DNA of 51,587 bases from Anaerotruncus sp. (lineage in GTDB: Bacteria > Bacillota > Clostridia > Oscillospirales > Ruminococcaceae): positions 1-51,587 of the forward strand of contig JAETRV010000017.1 in NCBI GenBank assembly GCA_021770005.1, in the 5' to 3' direction. The position numbers and the translations under genes are program-made. Every line of letters begins with the position of its first letter. Within the stretch, counting starts at the first letter, position 1. The notes below the pieces were generated by a model. It worked only from the letters and a program-made list of their open reading frames with translations, was not told the DNA's origin and did no database searches. This document shows, piece after piece, positions 16,095 to 23,746 of this stretch.

Positions 16095-16325
16095 CTCCCA
16101 TGCGAAAAATCCGTCTGTTTCTCTATTTTCAAACAAGCCCTAAACCAAAAGTTTCGCCAGCCTTTGCTCCGGCCCAAGAGCCGCCTTCGGCGGTTGGCCT
16201 CTGCACGCCGATCTACGCGCTAAGTGCCGCCTTCGGCGGTTGCGCTCCGAAACGCTCGCTGCGGCTCGCAGTGCGGGGGCAGTCAAAGGCTGCGGGGTCG
16301 AGGGGCAAAGCCCCCGCAGCAGGGG
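16095..16325. repeat. MITE half-copy plus modular palindromic repeat
   Basis: Bases 16100-16141 match the right end of the element at 25830-25992 (GCGAAAAATCCGTC, then TTTCTCTATTTTCAAACAAG). They are followed by a modular repeat: flank AAAAGTTTCG, stem CAGCCTTTG (16158-16166) / CAAAGGCTG (16284-16292), nested hairpins such as GCCGCCTTCGGCGG, then GCGGGGTCGAGGGGC. The repeat runs into the 3' end of the superoxide dismutase gene. Confidence 0.8.
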
Positions 16326-16936
16326 AGGAAGTTTTCCTCCGCGAACTCCCAGTCGACCAGCTGCCACCAGCCGTCCAGATAAGCTTCTCGCCGGTTTTGG
16401 TAACCCAGATAATAGGCATGTTCCCAGACATCGGCGCAGAGGACCGGCCGCAACCCGCGGGAGAGGGGCGTCTCTTGATTAGGGGTGGAAAGGACGCAGA
16501 TTCCTCCATCCGGACAGACGGCAAGCCAGGCCCAGCCCGACCCGAACTGGCTGAGGGCGGTCTGGGTAAAGACATCGCGGAACCGCTCAAACGACCCATA
16601 ACACCGGTCGATCGCCTGCGCCAACCGCCCAATCGGGGCGGCCGATTTTGGGCATCCGGTCATACCGTCAAAATAAAGCTCATGGGAATAGACGCCGCCT
16701 GCATTCCGGCAGACCGCCGTACGAATCGGTGCAGGGATCATGCCGGGATAGAGCAGGAACTGTTCCAGCGTGCGGCAGTGAAGCTGCGGGCAGTTTTCGA
16801 GGGCTTTGTTGAGATTTTTCACGTAGGCTGCTTGGTGCCTGTCATGGTGGATCGTGACCGTCTCCGGGTCCAGATAGGGGACAAGGGCGTCACAGGTATA
16901 GGGCAGCGGCGCAAGCGAAAACGGATAATGATTCAT
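16283..16936 (-). CDS. Iron/manganese superoxide dismutase, C-terminus altered by a repeat
   Basis: Fe/Mn-type superoxide dismutase of 217 aa. Metal ligands are visible in TIHHDRHQAAYVKNLN (first His), VYSHELYFDGM (second His) and DVWEHAYYLGYQN (Asp and third His); QFGSGWAWLAV is also conserved. Oddities: the usual NHxxFW reads SHELYF, there are more cysteines than usual, and after WWQLVDWEFAEENF the last residues (PCCGGFAPRPRSL) are encoded by intergenic repeat sequence. The start lies 7 nt after the stop of the upstream amidase gene, so the two form an operon. The protein may be functional with an added tail. Confidence 0.85.
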   Translation of the reverse strand: MNHYPFSLAPLPYTCDALVPYLDPETVTIHHDRHQAAYVKNLNKALENCPQLHCRTLEQFLLYPGMIPAPIRTAVCRNAGGVYSHELYFDGMTGCPKSAAPIGRLAQAIDRCYGSFERFRDVFTQTALSQFGSGWAWLAVCPDGGICVLSTPNQETPLSRGLRPVLCADVWEHAYYLGYQNRREAYLDGWWQLVDWEFAEENFLPCCGGFAPRPRSL

Positions 16937-16943
16937 CGTGCGC

Positions 16944-17690
16944 CTACCTTTCCACCAGCTTGATATAGCGGCTGTCCGCATAGCCAACATTGCCGTAATA
17001 GTTGACGACATACCAGCCCTGCCACTCCCCAAGGACAGTGATGGGGTTTTCATCCCATGCGCGGGCAATCACCCGGGAAAGGGTGCTGGGGCGGGAGCGG
17101 ATATTCAGCCATCCGCTCTGCACATCAACTACCCCGCGGTAGGCGGGCTGCGCGGGCACGAACGGGATGCCGAAATATTCGGTCAGCGAGAGGACGACGT
17201 TCTGTGCGATCTTGGGAATATTGGTGCGGATCCAGTCGGCATCCTCCGGATTGTCGTGGTAGGCGAACTCAATCAGGACAGCCGGCGCGCGGGTTTTGGT
17301 CACCTCGCCCAGACGGGTCGTGGTCAGGGCCCGAACCTGGTCGGGAATGGGATAGATATCCCGCAGATTGTCTGCGATGATCTCTGCTGCGCGTTTCCCC
17401 TGCATGCTCATCGGCGCATAATAAACTTCGGTACCGCGCCGCTGGCCCGCTTCATCCTCGGGAGCGGCATTGGAGTGCAGCGCGAGATGCAGGTCGTAGT
17501 TGCCCTGATTCGACTGGACAATCGAGCTGGCCGCAGTCATATCCGGCGTGTTCCGGACATACCGGATTCCGCTGGAATTGAGGAACGGAACCATTGCATC
17601 AGCGATTAGGTTCATGTAATACTCTTCGTTTCCCCCGTTGACATAGGGGTTCCATTCTTGTGTGCTGGGGCTTAAGTAGATGAGTGGCAT
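16944..17690 (-). CDS. N-acetylmuramoyl-L-alanine amidase with SH3 domain
   Basis: Amidase_3-type zinc amidase that cleaves the MurNAc-L-Ala bond, followed by a bacterial SH3 domain. 248 aa from the ATG at MPLIYLSPSTQE, with GGAGGG just upstream. Zinc and catalytic residues are suggested by the glutamate after GGNEE, the LALHSNA histidine and VLIEFAYHDNPEDA. The SH3b repeat starts near WLNIRSRPS and ends YIKLVER. No signal peptide is seen, so release may occur on lysis, by holin, or in the mother cell during sporulation (inference). It is the first gene of a pair with superoxide dismutase. Confidence 0.85.
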   Translation of the reverse strand: MPLIYLSPSTQEWNPYVNGGNEEYYMNLIADAMVPFLNSSGIRYVRNTPDMTAASSIVQSNQGNYDLHLALHSNAAPEDEAGQRRGTEVYYAPMSMQGKRAAEIIADNLRDIYPIPDQVRALTTTRLGEVTKTRAPAVLIEFAYHDNPEDADWIRTNIPKIAQNVVLSLTEYFGIPFVPAQPAYRGVVDVQSGWLNIRSRPSTLSRVIARAWDENPITVLGEWQGWYVVNYYGNVGYADSRYIKLVER

Positions 17691-17764
17691 AGGTGATCCC
17701 TCCTGTATGTTCCGGGCTTGCTTGAAACGAGGGAAAGCGCCATTTTCAAACATTCCCTGCTGTT

Positions 17765-17900
17765 TCAACCTATGCGAAACCGGAGGAATCGGTGCGCTCC
17801 GCAGCGAAGCGTCTCGGAGCGCACCCGAAGAAGGCGGTTCTTAGCGCGGAGATTCGGGTTCCCCGTCCAGCAGCTTGTCGATAGGATCGACAAGCTGAAT
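17765..17900. repeat. Repeat fragment and perfect inverted repeat
   Basis: 17790-17850 contains words of the modular repeat (GGTGCGCTCCG, GAAGCGTCTCGGAGCGCACC, TTAGCGCGGAG). 17871-17897 is a perfect 12-bp inverted repeat, CAGCTTGTCGAT / ATCGACAAGCTG with a 3-nt spacer, just downstream of the ABC ATPase on the minus strand. There is no T tail. Confidence 0.6.
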
Positions 17901-17905
17901 AGGTT

Positions 17906-18595
17906 CTAAGCGGGGAAAAGGTAGCGGTCCTCCGCGACTGTTCCATCAACAATTCGGATCAGATGCTGTGCAGTTTGGGCAATCCGGTCGTCATGTGTGA
18001 TGAGGATGACCGTCCGCCCTTCCGCGTGCAGTGCCCGCAGGATTCCCATGACCTCCGCGCCTGAACCGGAATCGAGGTTCCCGGTGGGCTCGTCGGCGAG
18101 CAGGATCGGCGGACGCGCGGCGATAGCGCGGGCAATCGCGACCCGCTGCTGTTGTCCGCCCGAAAGCTGACCGGGACGATGGCGGAGCCGGTTGCCGATG
18201 CCCACCTGTTCCAGAGCCGAACGGGCGAGTTCCCGCCGCTGCCGTGTCGGGATACCCCGGTAGATCAGGGGAAGCTCGACATTTTCGAGGGCATTCAGGC
18301 TGGGAATCAGATTAAAGCCCTGGAAGATGAACCCGATCCGGCGGTTGCGGATCCGGGCGAGGGCGGTTTCCGGGATGTGGGCGACATCTTCCCCGTCCAG
18401 CAGGTATTCCCCACTGTCGGGCAGGTCGAGACAGCCAAGCATGTTCATCAGGGTGGATTTCCCTGATCCAGACTGCCCAACGATCGTAACAAATTCGCCC
18501 GCTTCGACACGGAGTGAGACACCGCCGAGCGCATGGACCTCTTCGGCCCCGGTACGGTAGATTTTAGACAAATTTCGAATATCGACCAAAGGCAT
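17906..18595 (-). CDS. ABC transporter ATP-binding protein (MacB/LolD type)
   Basis: ATPase subunit of an exporter-type ABC system. 229 aa. Walker A is GQSGSGKST, the Q-loop is in [18 protein letters not shown], the signature is [15 protein letters not shown], Walker B is [12 protein letters not shown] and the H-loop is ITHDD. These match the MacB/LolD/FtsE-like group. The second ATG ([11 protein letters not shown]) is used because GGAGGG lies 6 nt upstream; the first touches that site. No permease gene adjoins it: amidase and superoxide dismutase lie downstream, a glycosidase upstream. The membrane partner must be elsewhere or lost. Confidence 0.9.
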   Translation of the reverse strand: MPLVDIRNLSKIYRTGAEEVHALGGVSLRVEAGEFVTIVGQSGSGKSTLMNMLGCLDLPDSGEYLLDGEDVAHIPETALARIRNRRIGFIFQGFNLIPSLNALENVELPLIYRGIPTRQRRELARSALEQVGIGNRLRHRPGQLSGGQQQRVAIARAIAARPPILLADEPTGNLDSGSGAEVMGILRALHAEGRTVILITHDDRIAQTAQHLIRIVDGTVAEDRYLFPA

Positions 18596-18622
18596 AGACA
18601 TCCCTCCACAGCTAGTTTGTGC

Positions 18623-18661
18623 AGAAAAACCGGCGGCATTCCATACAGAATGCCGCCGGTT
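18623..18661 (-). terminator. Terminator after the GH13 glycosidase gene
   Basis: Stem AACCGGCGGCATTC / GAATGCCGCCGGTT with a 6-nt loop, followed on the minus strand by TTTTTC. Confidence 0.85.
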
Positions 18662-18698
18662 ACCATATAGGATGCGAATTCAGTTATGAAAGGCCCAT

Positions 18699-20609
18699 TC
18701 AGCCCGTTGATTGCATCAACAAGCTGCCGGACGTGGAATCCGGGTCACAGGATTCGCTCACGAGGATCACATACCCGTAAGGGACGAGCAGGTTGCCGTC
18801 CAAGCCGCCGAACAACACCCGCGTGGAACGCTCGAACTCACCCGGCAGCGGGATCGAAACCGGACGGTGGGTACGGTTGACCGCGACATAAAACGTGTTG
18901 TCCCCGCAGTCGCGGACAAACGAAACTGCGTCCTGCGTAAAAGAGACGGCCCGGTAGCCGCCGGACGAAAGCGCCGGATATTCGGTCCGGATTTTCCCCA
19001 GCGTACGGAAGGTCTCGATCAACTCCTTATCCTCCTGCCCCCAAGGATAACAGGTACGGTTGAACGGGTCCTTATAGCCGTATAACCCGGCTTCATCCCC
19101 GTAGTAAAGGCAGGGGATGCCCGGCAGCATATACTGGATCACCGAAGCGAGCCGGAACAGTTTTTTACCGAGGTCATACTGCCACTCGTTCAGGGTGTTG
19201 TTGTGCCCCTGCCAGATCCGGTCGTTGCGCCCGGTCGGCTCCCCGCCGAGCACAGTGATTGCCCGTTCGACGTCATGGGTGGAAAGCGAGGTCATCAGCA
19301 CGTCGAGCACCGGTTTGGGGTAGTGTTCGAGGATGCTCAGGATCGTGTGGTGGAGGTGGTTGCTGTCGCCGTTGCGGATATAATTGAGGATTGCATCCCG
19401 GAACGGGTAGTTCATAACCGAATCCAGCTGCCGCCCGAGCAGATACCGCCGCCGCACGCCATAGGCCGATTTGTTGCTTGCGTCCTCCCAGACCTCCCCG
19501 ATCACCGCTGCATTCGGATCAAAGCCCTTGATGCTGGCGCAGATTTTATCGAGGAACTCATCCGGGAGCTCATCCGCGACATCCAGACGGTAACCGGAAA
19601 TGCCCATCCTGAGCCACCGGCGCAGAACGCCGTTCTCCCCGCAGATAAACTCGCTGTAGGAAGGGTCGCGCTCATTGAGGTTTGGCAGCGTCTCGAACCC
19701 CCACCAGGAGTTGTACTGGGGCCACTGGGTAAACTCATACCAGCTGCGGTAGGGGCTGTTGTAGTCGTTGTACGCGCCGCCGTCCCCATAGCGGCGGTTG
19801 CGGTTGAAGTAGATGCTGTCGCTGCCGGTGTGGTTGAACACGCCATCGATGATAACCGCAATCCCCATCTTTTTGGCTTCGGCGCAGAGGGTTTGCAGGT
19901 CCTCCTCATTGCCGAGCAGCGGGTCGATCTTTTCAAAATCGGCGGTGTTGTACCGGTGGTTGGAGTGGGCCTCAAAGATTGGGTTGAGGTAAAGGCAGGT
20001 CACGCCCAGCGACCGCAGATAGGGTAGCTTCTCGGTGATCCCCGCGAGGTCGCCGCCAAAATAGTCCGAGTTGGTGACCTCCCCATTCTGATTGGGAAGA
20101 TATTCAGGTAGCTCATACCAGTTCTGATGCAGCCACCGGTCAGAGGGGACGTTCTGCTTCTCCTTGCCGGATTTGTAGAACCGGTCGGGGAAGATCTGGT
20201 ACATCACCCCGGATTTCAGGAAATCAGGGGTTTTGAGGTTCTGGTCGTAGACGGTGAGCTGCCACATGTCGTCCCCATGCAGGGCGAGACGCCCAAACCC
20301 ATCCGGGTCCCGGATGATCCGCGCCTGCCCGTTCATCCCGGAGACTTCAAACCGGTAGAAATAGAGCTGCGGCTCCGGGGACTTGAAATCACAGCGGTAG
20401 GTGTTGACCACCCCGTCGCTTCCTGAGAAGACCATCGGGACCCGCTCAGGGCAATCCCACTGGTCCGCCTTGAACATCAGCAGGCAGGGGGAGTGCAGCT
20501 GGGCGGAGATAGGCAGAAAAACGCGGAAGGTGATCGTCTCGTCGGTCGGGACCGCTCCAAACGGGGTTTTGCATCTGAGGTCTCGGCTATCAAACATGGA
20601 TGGAAGCAA
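18699..20609 (-). CDS. GH13 alpha-glycosidase (neopullulanase-like)
   Basis: Alpha-amylase-family hydrolase acting on alpha-glucans, 636 aa, no signal peptide, so cytoplasmic. An N-terminal beta-sandwich (residues about 1-125) precedes the barrel. Conserved regions: DGVFNHTG (I), GYRLDVADE with the nucleophile Asp (II), IGEVWED with the acid Glu (III) and STHDVER (IV). The start is TTG, supported by AAAGGAG 8 nt upstream; the first ATG in frame is too far from that site. It lies 87 bp downstream of glycogen phosphorylase, separated by a GC hairpin, and the two probably degrade glycogen or maltodextrin together. Confidence 0.92.
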   Translation of the reverse strand: MLPSMFDSRDLRCKTPFGAVPTDETITFRVFLPISAQLHSPCLLMFKADQWDCPERVPMVFSGSDGVVNTYRCDFKSPEPQLYFYRFEVSGMNGQARIIRDPDGFGRLALHGDDMWQLTVYDQNLKTPDFLKSGVMYQIFPDRFYKSGKEKQNVPSDRWLHQNWYELPEYLPNQNGEVTNSDYFGGDLAGITEKLPYLRSLGVTCLYLNPIFEAHSNHRYNTADFEKIDPLLGNEEDLQTLCAEAKKMGIAVIIDGVFNHTGSDSIYFNRNRRYGDGGAYNDYNSPYRSWYEFTQWPQYNSWWGFETLPNLNERDPSYSEFICGENGVLRRWLRMGISGYRLDVADELPDEFLDKICASIKGFDPNAAVIGEVWEDASNKSAYGVRRRYLLGRQLDSVMNYPFRDAILNYIRNGDSNHLHHTILSILEHYPKPVLDVLMTSLSTHDVERAITVLGGEPTGRNDRIWQGHNNTLNEWQYDLGKKLFRLASVIQYMLPGIPCLYYGDEAGLYGYKDPFNRTCYPWGQEDKELIETFRTLGKIRTEYPALSSGGYRAVSFTQDAVSFVRDCGDNTFYVAVNRTHRPVSIPLPGEFERSTRVLFGGLDGNLLVPYGYVILVSESCDPDSTSGSLLMQSTG

Positions 20610-20664
20610 ATCATCAGCTCCTTTGTAGAGAAAGCGCCCACCCGGGAGGGAGGGCGTGTGGAAA

Positions 20665-20690
20665 CCGGCGGCGGGATTGCCCGCCGCCGG
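20665..20690 (-). other. GC-rich hairpin between glgP and the glycosidase
   Basis: CCGGCGGCGGG / CCCGCCGCCGG with a 4-nt loop, between two same-strand genes. It lacks a T tract on the minus strand and could be an attenuator or mRNA-stability element. Confidence 0.5.
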
Positions 20691-20696
20691 ACATTT

Positions 20697-23096
20697 TTAC
20701 AGATGCCAGATTTCACGCATATAGTCCTGAATCGCGCGGTCGGCACAGAAGAACCCGGAATTCGCAATATTGTAAAGCGACATCCGCTGCCATGCCTGGG
20801 TGTCGGTATAGATCGCTGCGGCGCGCTCCTGCATATTGCGGTAGGAATCGAAGTCGGCCAGTACCATATAGGGGTCGTCATACCGCAGGGAGTTTGCAAT
20901 ATTGGGGAACTGCTGCCCGCTGAACCCGGTTGTGAGCATATCGATTGCCCGGCGGATATCATAGTTATTCTGGTAATAGATGTTCGGATTATACCCGTTC
21001 TGTTTCATGCGGGACGCTTCCGACGGGGTCAGGCCAAAGATCAGGATATTATCCTTGCCCACACAGTCGCCAATTTCGACGTTTGCACCGTCAAGGGTGC
21101 CGAGGGTGATCGCGCCGTTGAGCATCAGCTTCATGTTGCCGGTGCCGCTCGCTTCGGTGCCTGCCAGCGAGATCTGCTCCGAGATCTCAGATGCGGGCAT
21201 CAGCAGCTCTGAAATGGTGACGCAGTAGTTCTCCAGGAACACGATCCGCAGCTTGTCGCGCACCGCCGGGTCTGCCTCGATGACATCGCGAAGGGTGCAG
21301 ATAAACTTGATGATCTGTTTGGCCAGGAAGTAGCCCGGGGCAGCCTTGGCGCCGAAAATATAGGTTCTGGGGACGAAATCGGCGTTCGGATGGTCCTTCA
21401 GCCAGAGGTACTGATGGAGGATATGCAGCGCATTGAGGTGCTGCCGCTTGTATTCGTGCAGCCGCTTGACCTGCACGTCAAAGATCGAATCGGTATTCAG
21501 GGTGATGCCGGTGGTGTCGAGCACATACTTGGCCAGCCGCTGCTTGTTTTCGAGCTTGATGGCGGCGAGCTTCTCGAGCACCGATTTGTCGGAGGCGTAT
21601 TGCTCGAACTTCTTGAGTTGGGACATATCATGCAGCCAATCCCTGCCGATCGTCTCATAGAGCAGGTTGGTCAGGCCGGGGTTGGACTGGTAGAGCCACC
21701 GGCGGGAGGAGATGCCGTTGGTGACGTTTTTGAATTTGTAGGGGGTGAGCTGGTAGTAGTCGTGGAATACGCTATCCTTGATGATCTGCGAATGCAGCTT
21801 GGATACGCCGTTGACGCTGTGAGACGCGATTACCGACAGGTTGGCCATCCGCACCTGGAAATCATAGATGATACGCATCCGGTCGATATCGTATTGGTCA
21901 TAGGATTTCTGATGCAGGTCCTCGCAGAACCGGCGGTCGATCTCGCAGACAATCTGGTAAATTCTGGGGAGCAGGTTGCGGAAGATGTCCTCGTTCCATT
22001 TCTCGAGCGCCTCAGGCATGACCGTATGGTTGGTGTAGGCAAAGGTGCGGGTGACAACGTCCCACGCCTCATCCCAGCTGAACCCGCAGTCATCGAGCAG
22101 CACCCGCATCAGCTCGGGGACTGCAAGCGCGGGATGGGTGTCGTTGATCTGGATGGCATTTTTTGCGCCCAGATTGTCGAGGGTGCCGTAAAGGGTGATA
22201 TGACGGCGGATGATGTCCGAAATCGAAGCCGCCACCAGGAAATACTGCTGTTTCAGGCGGAGCATCTTGCCTTCCATATGGTTATCGTTCGGGTAGAGCA
22301 CCTTGGAGATCGCCTCGGCCGCAGAAGCCGCACCCATCGCATTGATATAGTCGCCGCGGTTGAACGATTCCATGTCAAAGCCCGGGCTTTGGGCTTTCCA
22401 GAGGCGCAGAATCGCCACGCCCTCGCCCTGGAAGCCGGGGACGTACATGTCATACGGGACCGCATAGATCGTTTGGTAGTCCACATGGTTGATCGTGTGG
22501 TGGCCGTCCTGCCAGCCCTCCTCGATCCGCCCGCCGAAATGCACCGGGACCGTCCGGTCGGGCTTGCTGGTCAGCCAGACCGAGCCGCCCGGGAGCCAGT
22601 AATCCGGGGTTTCGGTCTGCCAGCCGTCGATGATCCGCTGCTTGAAGATGCCAAATTCGTAGAGGATTGAGTAGCCCATTGCGGAGAGGTTCTGGGTGGC
22701 CATCGCGTCGAGGTAGCAGGCCGCCAGGCGTCCCAGGCCGCCGTTGCCGAGGCCGGCGTCCGGCTCCAGCTCGAACATCTGCTCAATGTCTACATCCAGT
22801 TCCTTGAGGGCTTCAGCCATCTCGTCCTGGATGCCGAGGTTATAAAGGCTGTTTTTGAGCGAGCGCCCCATCAGGAACTCCATGCTCATATAGTAGACTT
22901 TTTTGGTGGCAACTGAGTTGGCGTGCGCATTGAATACCTTATACCGTTCGGTGAGAATCCGGCGGATCACCCGGCAGACCGCTTCATAATAAGCGTCATC
23001 GGACGCAAGCTCCGGTTCGATAAGCATCTCGTTCTTGATTGTGTCGAGAATCAGCTTTTTCAGAGTGGAAGCGCTGTACTGGTCTTTCGTTTCCAT
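20697..23096 (-). CDS. glgP: Glycogen/maltodextrin phosphorylase
   Basis: PLP-dependent phosphorylase releasing glucose-1-phosphate from alpha-1,4-glucans. 799 aa, full GT35 length. Markers: GLGNGGLGRLAACYLDAMAT near residue 115, VKRLHEYKRQHLN, and the cofactor-lysine segment EASGTGNMKLMLNGAIT near the C-terminal third. GGAGG lies 8 nt before the ATG at 23096. A good minus-strand promoter is at 23155-23183. It is the first gene of an operon with the GH13 enzyme. Confidence 0.96.
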   Translation of the reverse strand: METKDQYSASTLKKLILDTIKNEMLIEPELASDDAYYEAVCRVIRRILTERYKVFNAHANSVATKKVYYMSMEFLMGRSLKNSLYNLGIQDEMAEALKELDVDIEQMFELEPDAGLGNGGLGRLAACYLDAMATQNLSAMGYSILYEFGIFKQRIIDGWQTETPDYWLPGGSVWLTSKPDRTVPVHFGGRIEEGWQDGHHTINHVDYQTIYAVPYDMYVPGFQGEGVAILRLWKAQSPGFDMESFNRGDYINAMGAASAAEAISKVLYPNDNHMEGKMLRLKQQYFLVAASISDIIRRHITLYGTLDNLGAKNAIQINDTHPALAVPELMRVLLDDCGFSWDEAWDVVTRTFAYTNHTVMPEALEKWNEDIFRNLLPRIYQIVCEIDRRFCEDLHQKSYDQYDIDRMRIIYDFQVRMANLSVIASHSVNGVSKLHSQIIKDSVFHDYYQLTPYKFKNVTNGISSRRWLYQSNPGLTNLLYETIGRDWLHDMSQLKKFEQYASDKSVLEKLAAIKLENKQRLAKYVLDTTGITLNTDSIFDVQVKRLHEYKRQHLNALHILHQYLWLKDHPNADFVPRTYIFGAKAAPGYFLAKQIIKFICTLRDVIEADPAVRDKLRIVFLENYCVTISELLMPASEISEQISLAGTEASGTGNMKLMLNGAITLGTLDGANVEIGDCVGKDNILIFGLTPSEASRMKQNGYNPNIYYQNNYDIRRAIDMLTTGFSGQQFPNIANSLRYDDPYMVLADFDSYRNMQERAAAIYTDTQAWQRMSLYNIANSGFFCADRAIQDYMREIWHL

Positions 23097-23154
23097 TTTC
23101 GTAGCCTCCTGTCAATTCGAGGGTTTCTTTTGCACAAAATCAGGCAATAGATAT

Positions 23155-23183
23155 ATTATACTGCAAAAATGCAAAGCTTGCAA
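23155..23183 (-). promoter_or_regulatory. Sigma-A promoter of glgP
   Basis: On the minus strand: TTGCAA (23183-23178), 17-bp spacer, TATAAT (23160-23155). Confidence 0.75.
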
Positions 23184-23380
23184 GTATCGTTCTGGTAAAA
23201 AACGGCTATTTCCGCGGATTTGTGGGTCGTTTTTTCTGAGGCCATCCACAAAGAAAGATGAAAATTTTAAGAAGCCCTCTTTTTTCATGCAGAAAAATGT
23301 ATTATAATGGGGGAAAAGGGGGAGGAGCGCGCAAGCTCCGGTGAGCACAGGGTAAAAAGAGCAATGGAGGAACAAACAGG

Positions 23381-23746
23381 ATGAATGGGATCAACAGCGT
23401 AAAAATCACCGTCAACGGGGTGCATTACACAATCAATACCGTAGAGCCAGAGGAGTATGTGCAGAAGCTGGCGGATGAGCTGAACGGCGCGGTCAGCGAG
23501 ATACGCGATAAGAACAGCACGATCTCGTTCAATGACATCATGGTGCTCTGCGCGATCAACTATATCGACGCCTACAAGCGCAGCGAGGAGAACGCCGACC
23601 GGATGCGCACCCAGATTTCCGAATATCTCGAGGACGCGGCCAAGGCGCGGATCGAGCTGGACGAGGTCAAGCGGGAGAACGCGCATCTGCGCCGCCAGCT
23701 CAGCGGCAAGGAGACCAAGGGCCAGATCAAGGACCTGAACGCATGA
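23381..23746 (+). CDS. zapA: Cell division protein ZapA
   Basis: Small FtsZ-associated protein that promotes Z-ring bundling. 121 aa: an N-terminal beta region (VKITVNGVHYTINTVEPEEYVQ residues about 7-28), then a long helix and coiled coil (about 70-115, with LDEVKRENAHLRRQL). The RBS is ATGGAGGAACAAACAGG upstream of the ATG. A TATAAT at 23303-23308 may be its -10, but the -35 is poor. Its stop overlaps the next ATG (ATGA), giving the zapA-U32 pair common in Clostridia. Confidence 0.9.
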   Translation: MNGINSVKITVNGVHYTINTVEPEEYVQKLADELNGAVSEIRDKNSTISFNDIMVLCAINYIDAYKRSEENADRMRTQISEYLEDAAKARIELDEVKRENAHLRRQLSGKETKGQIKDLNA

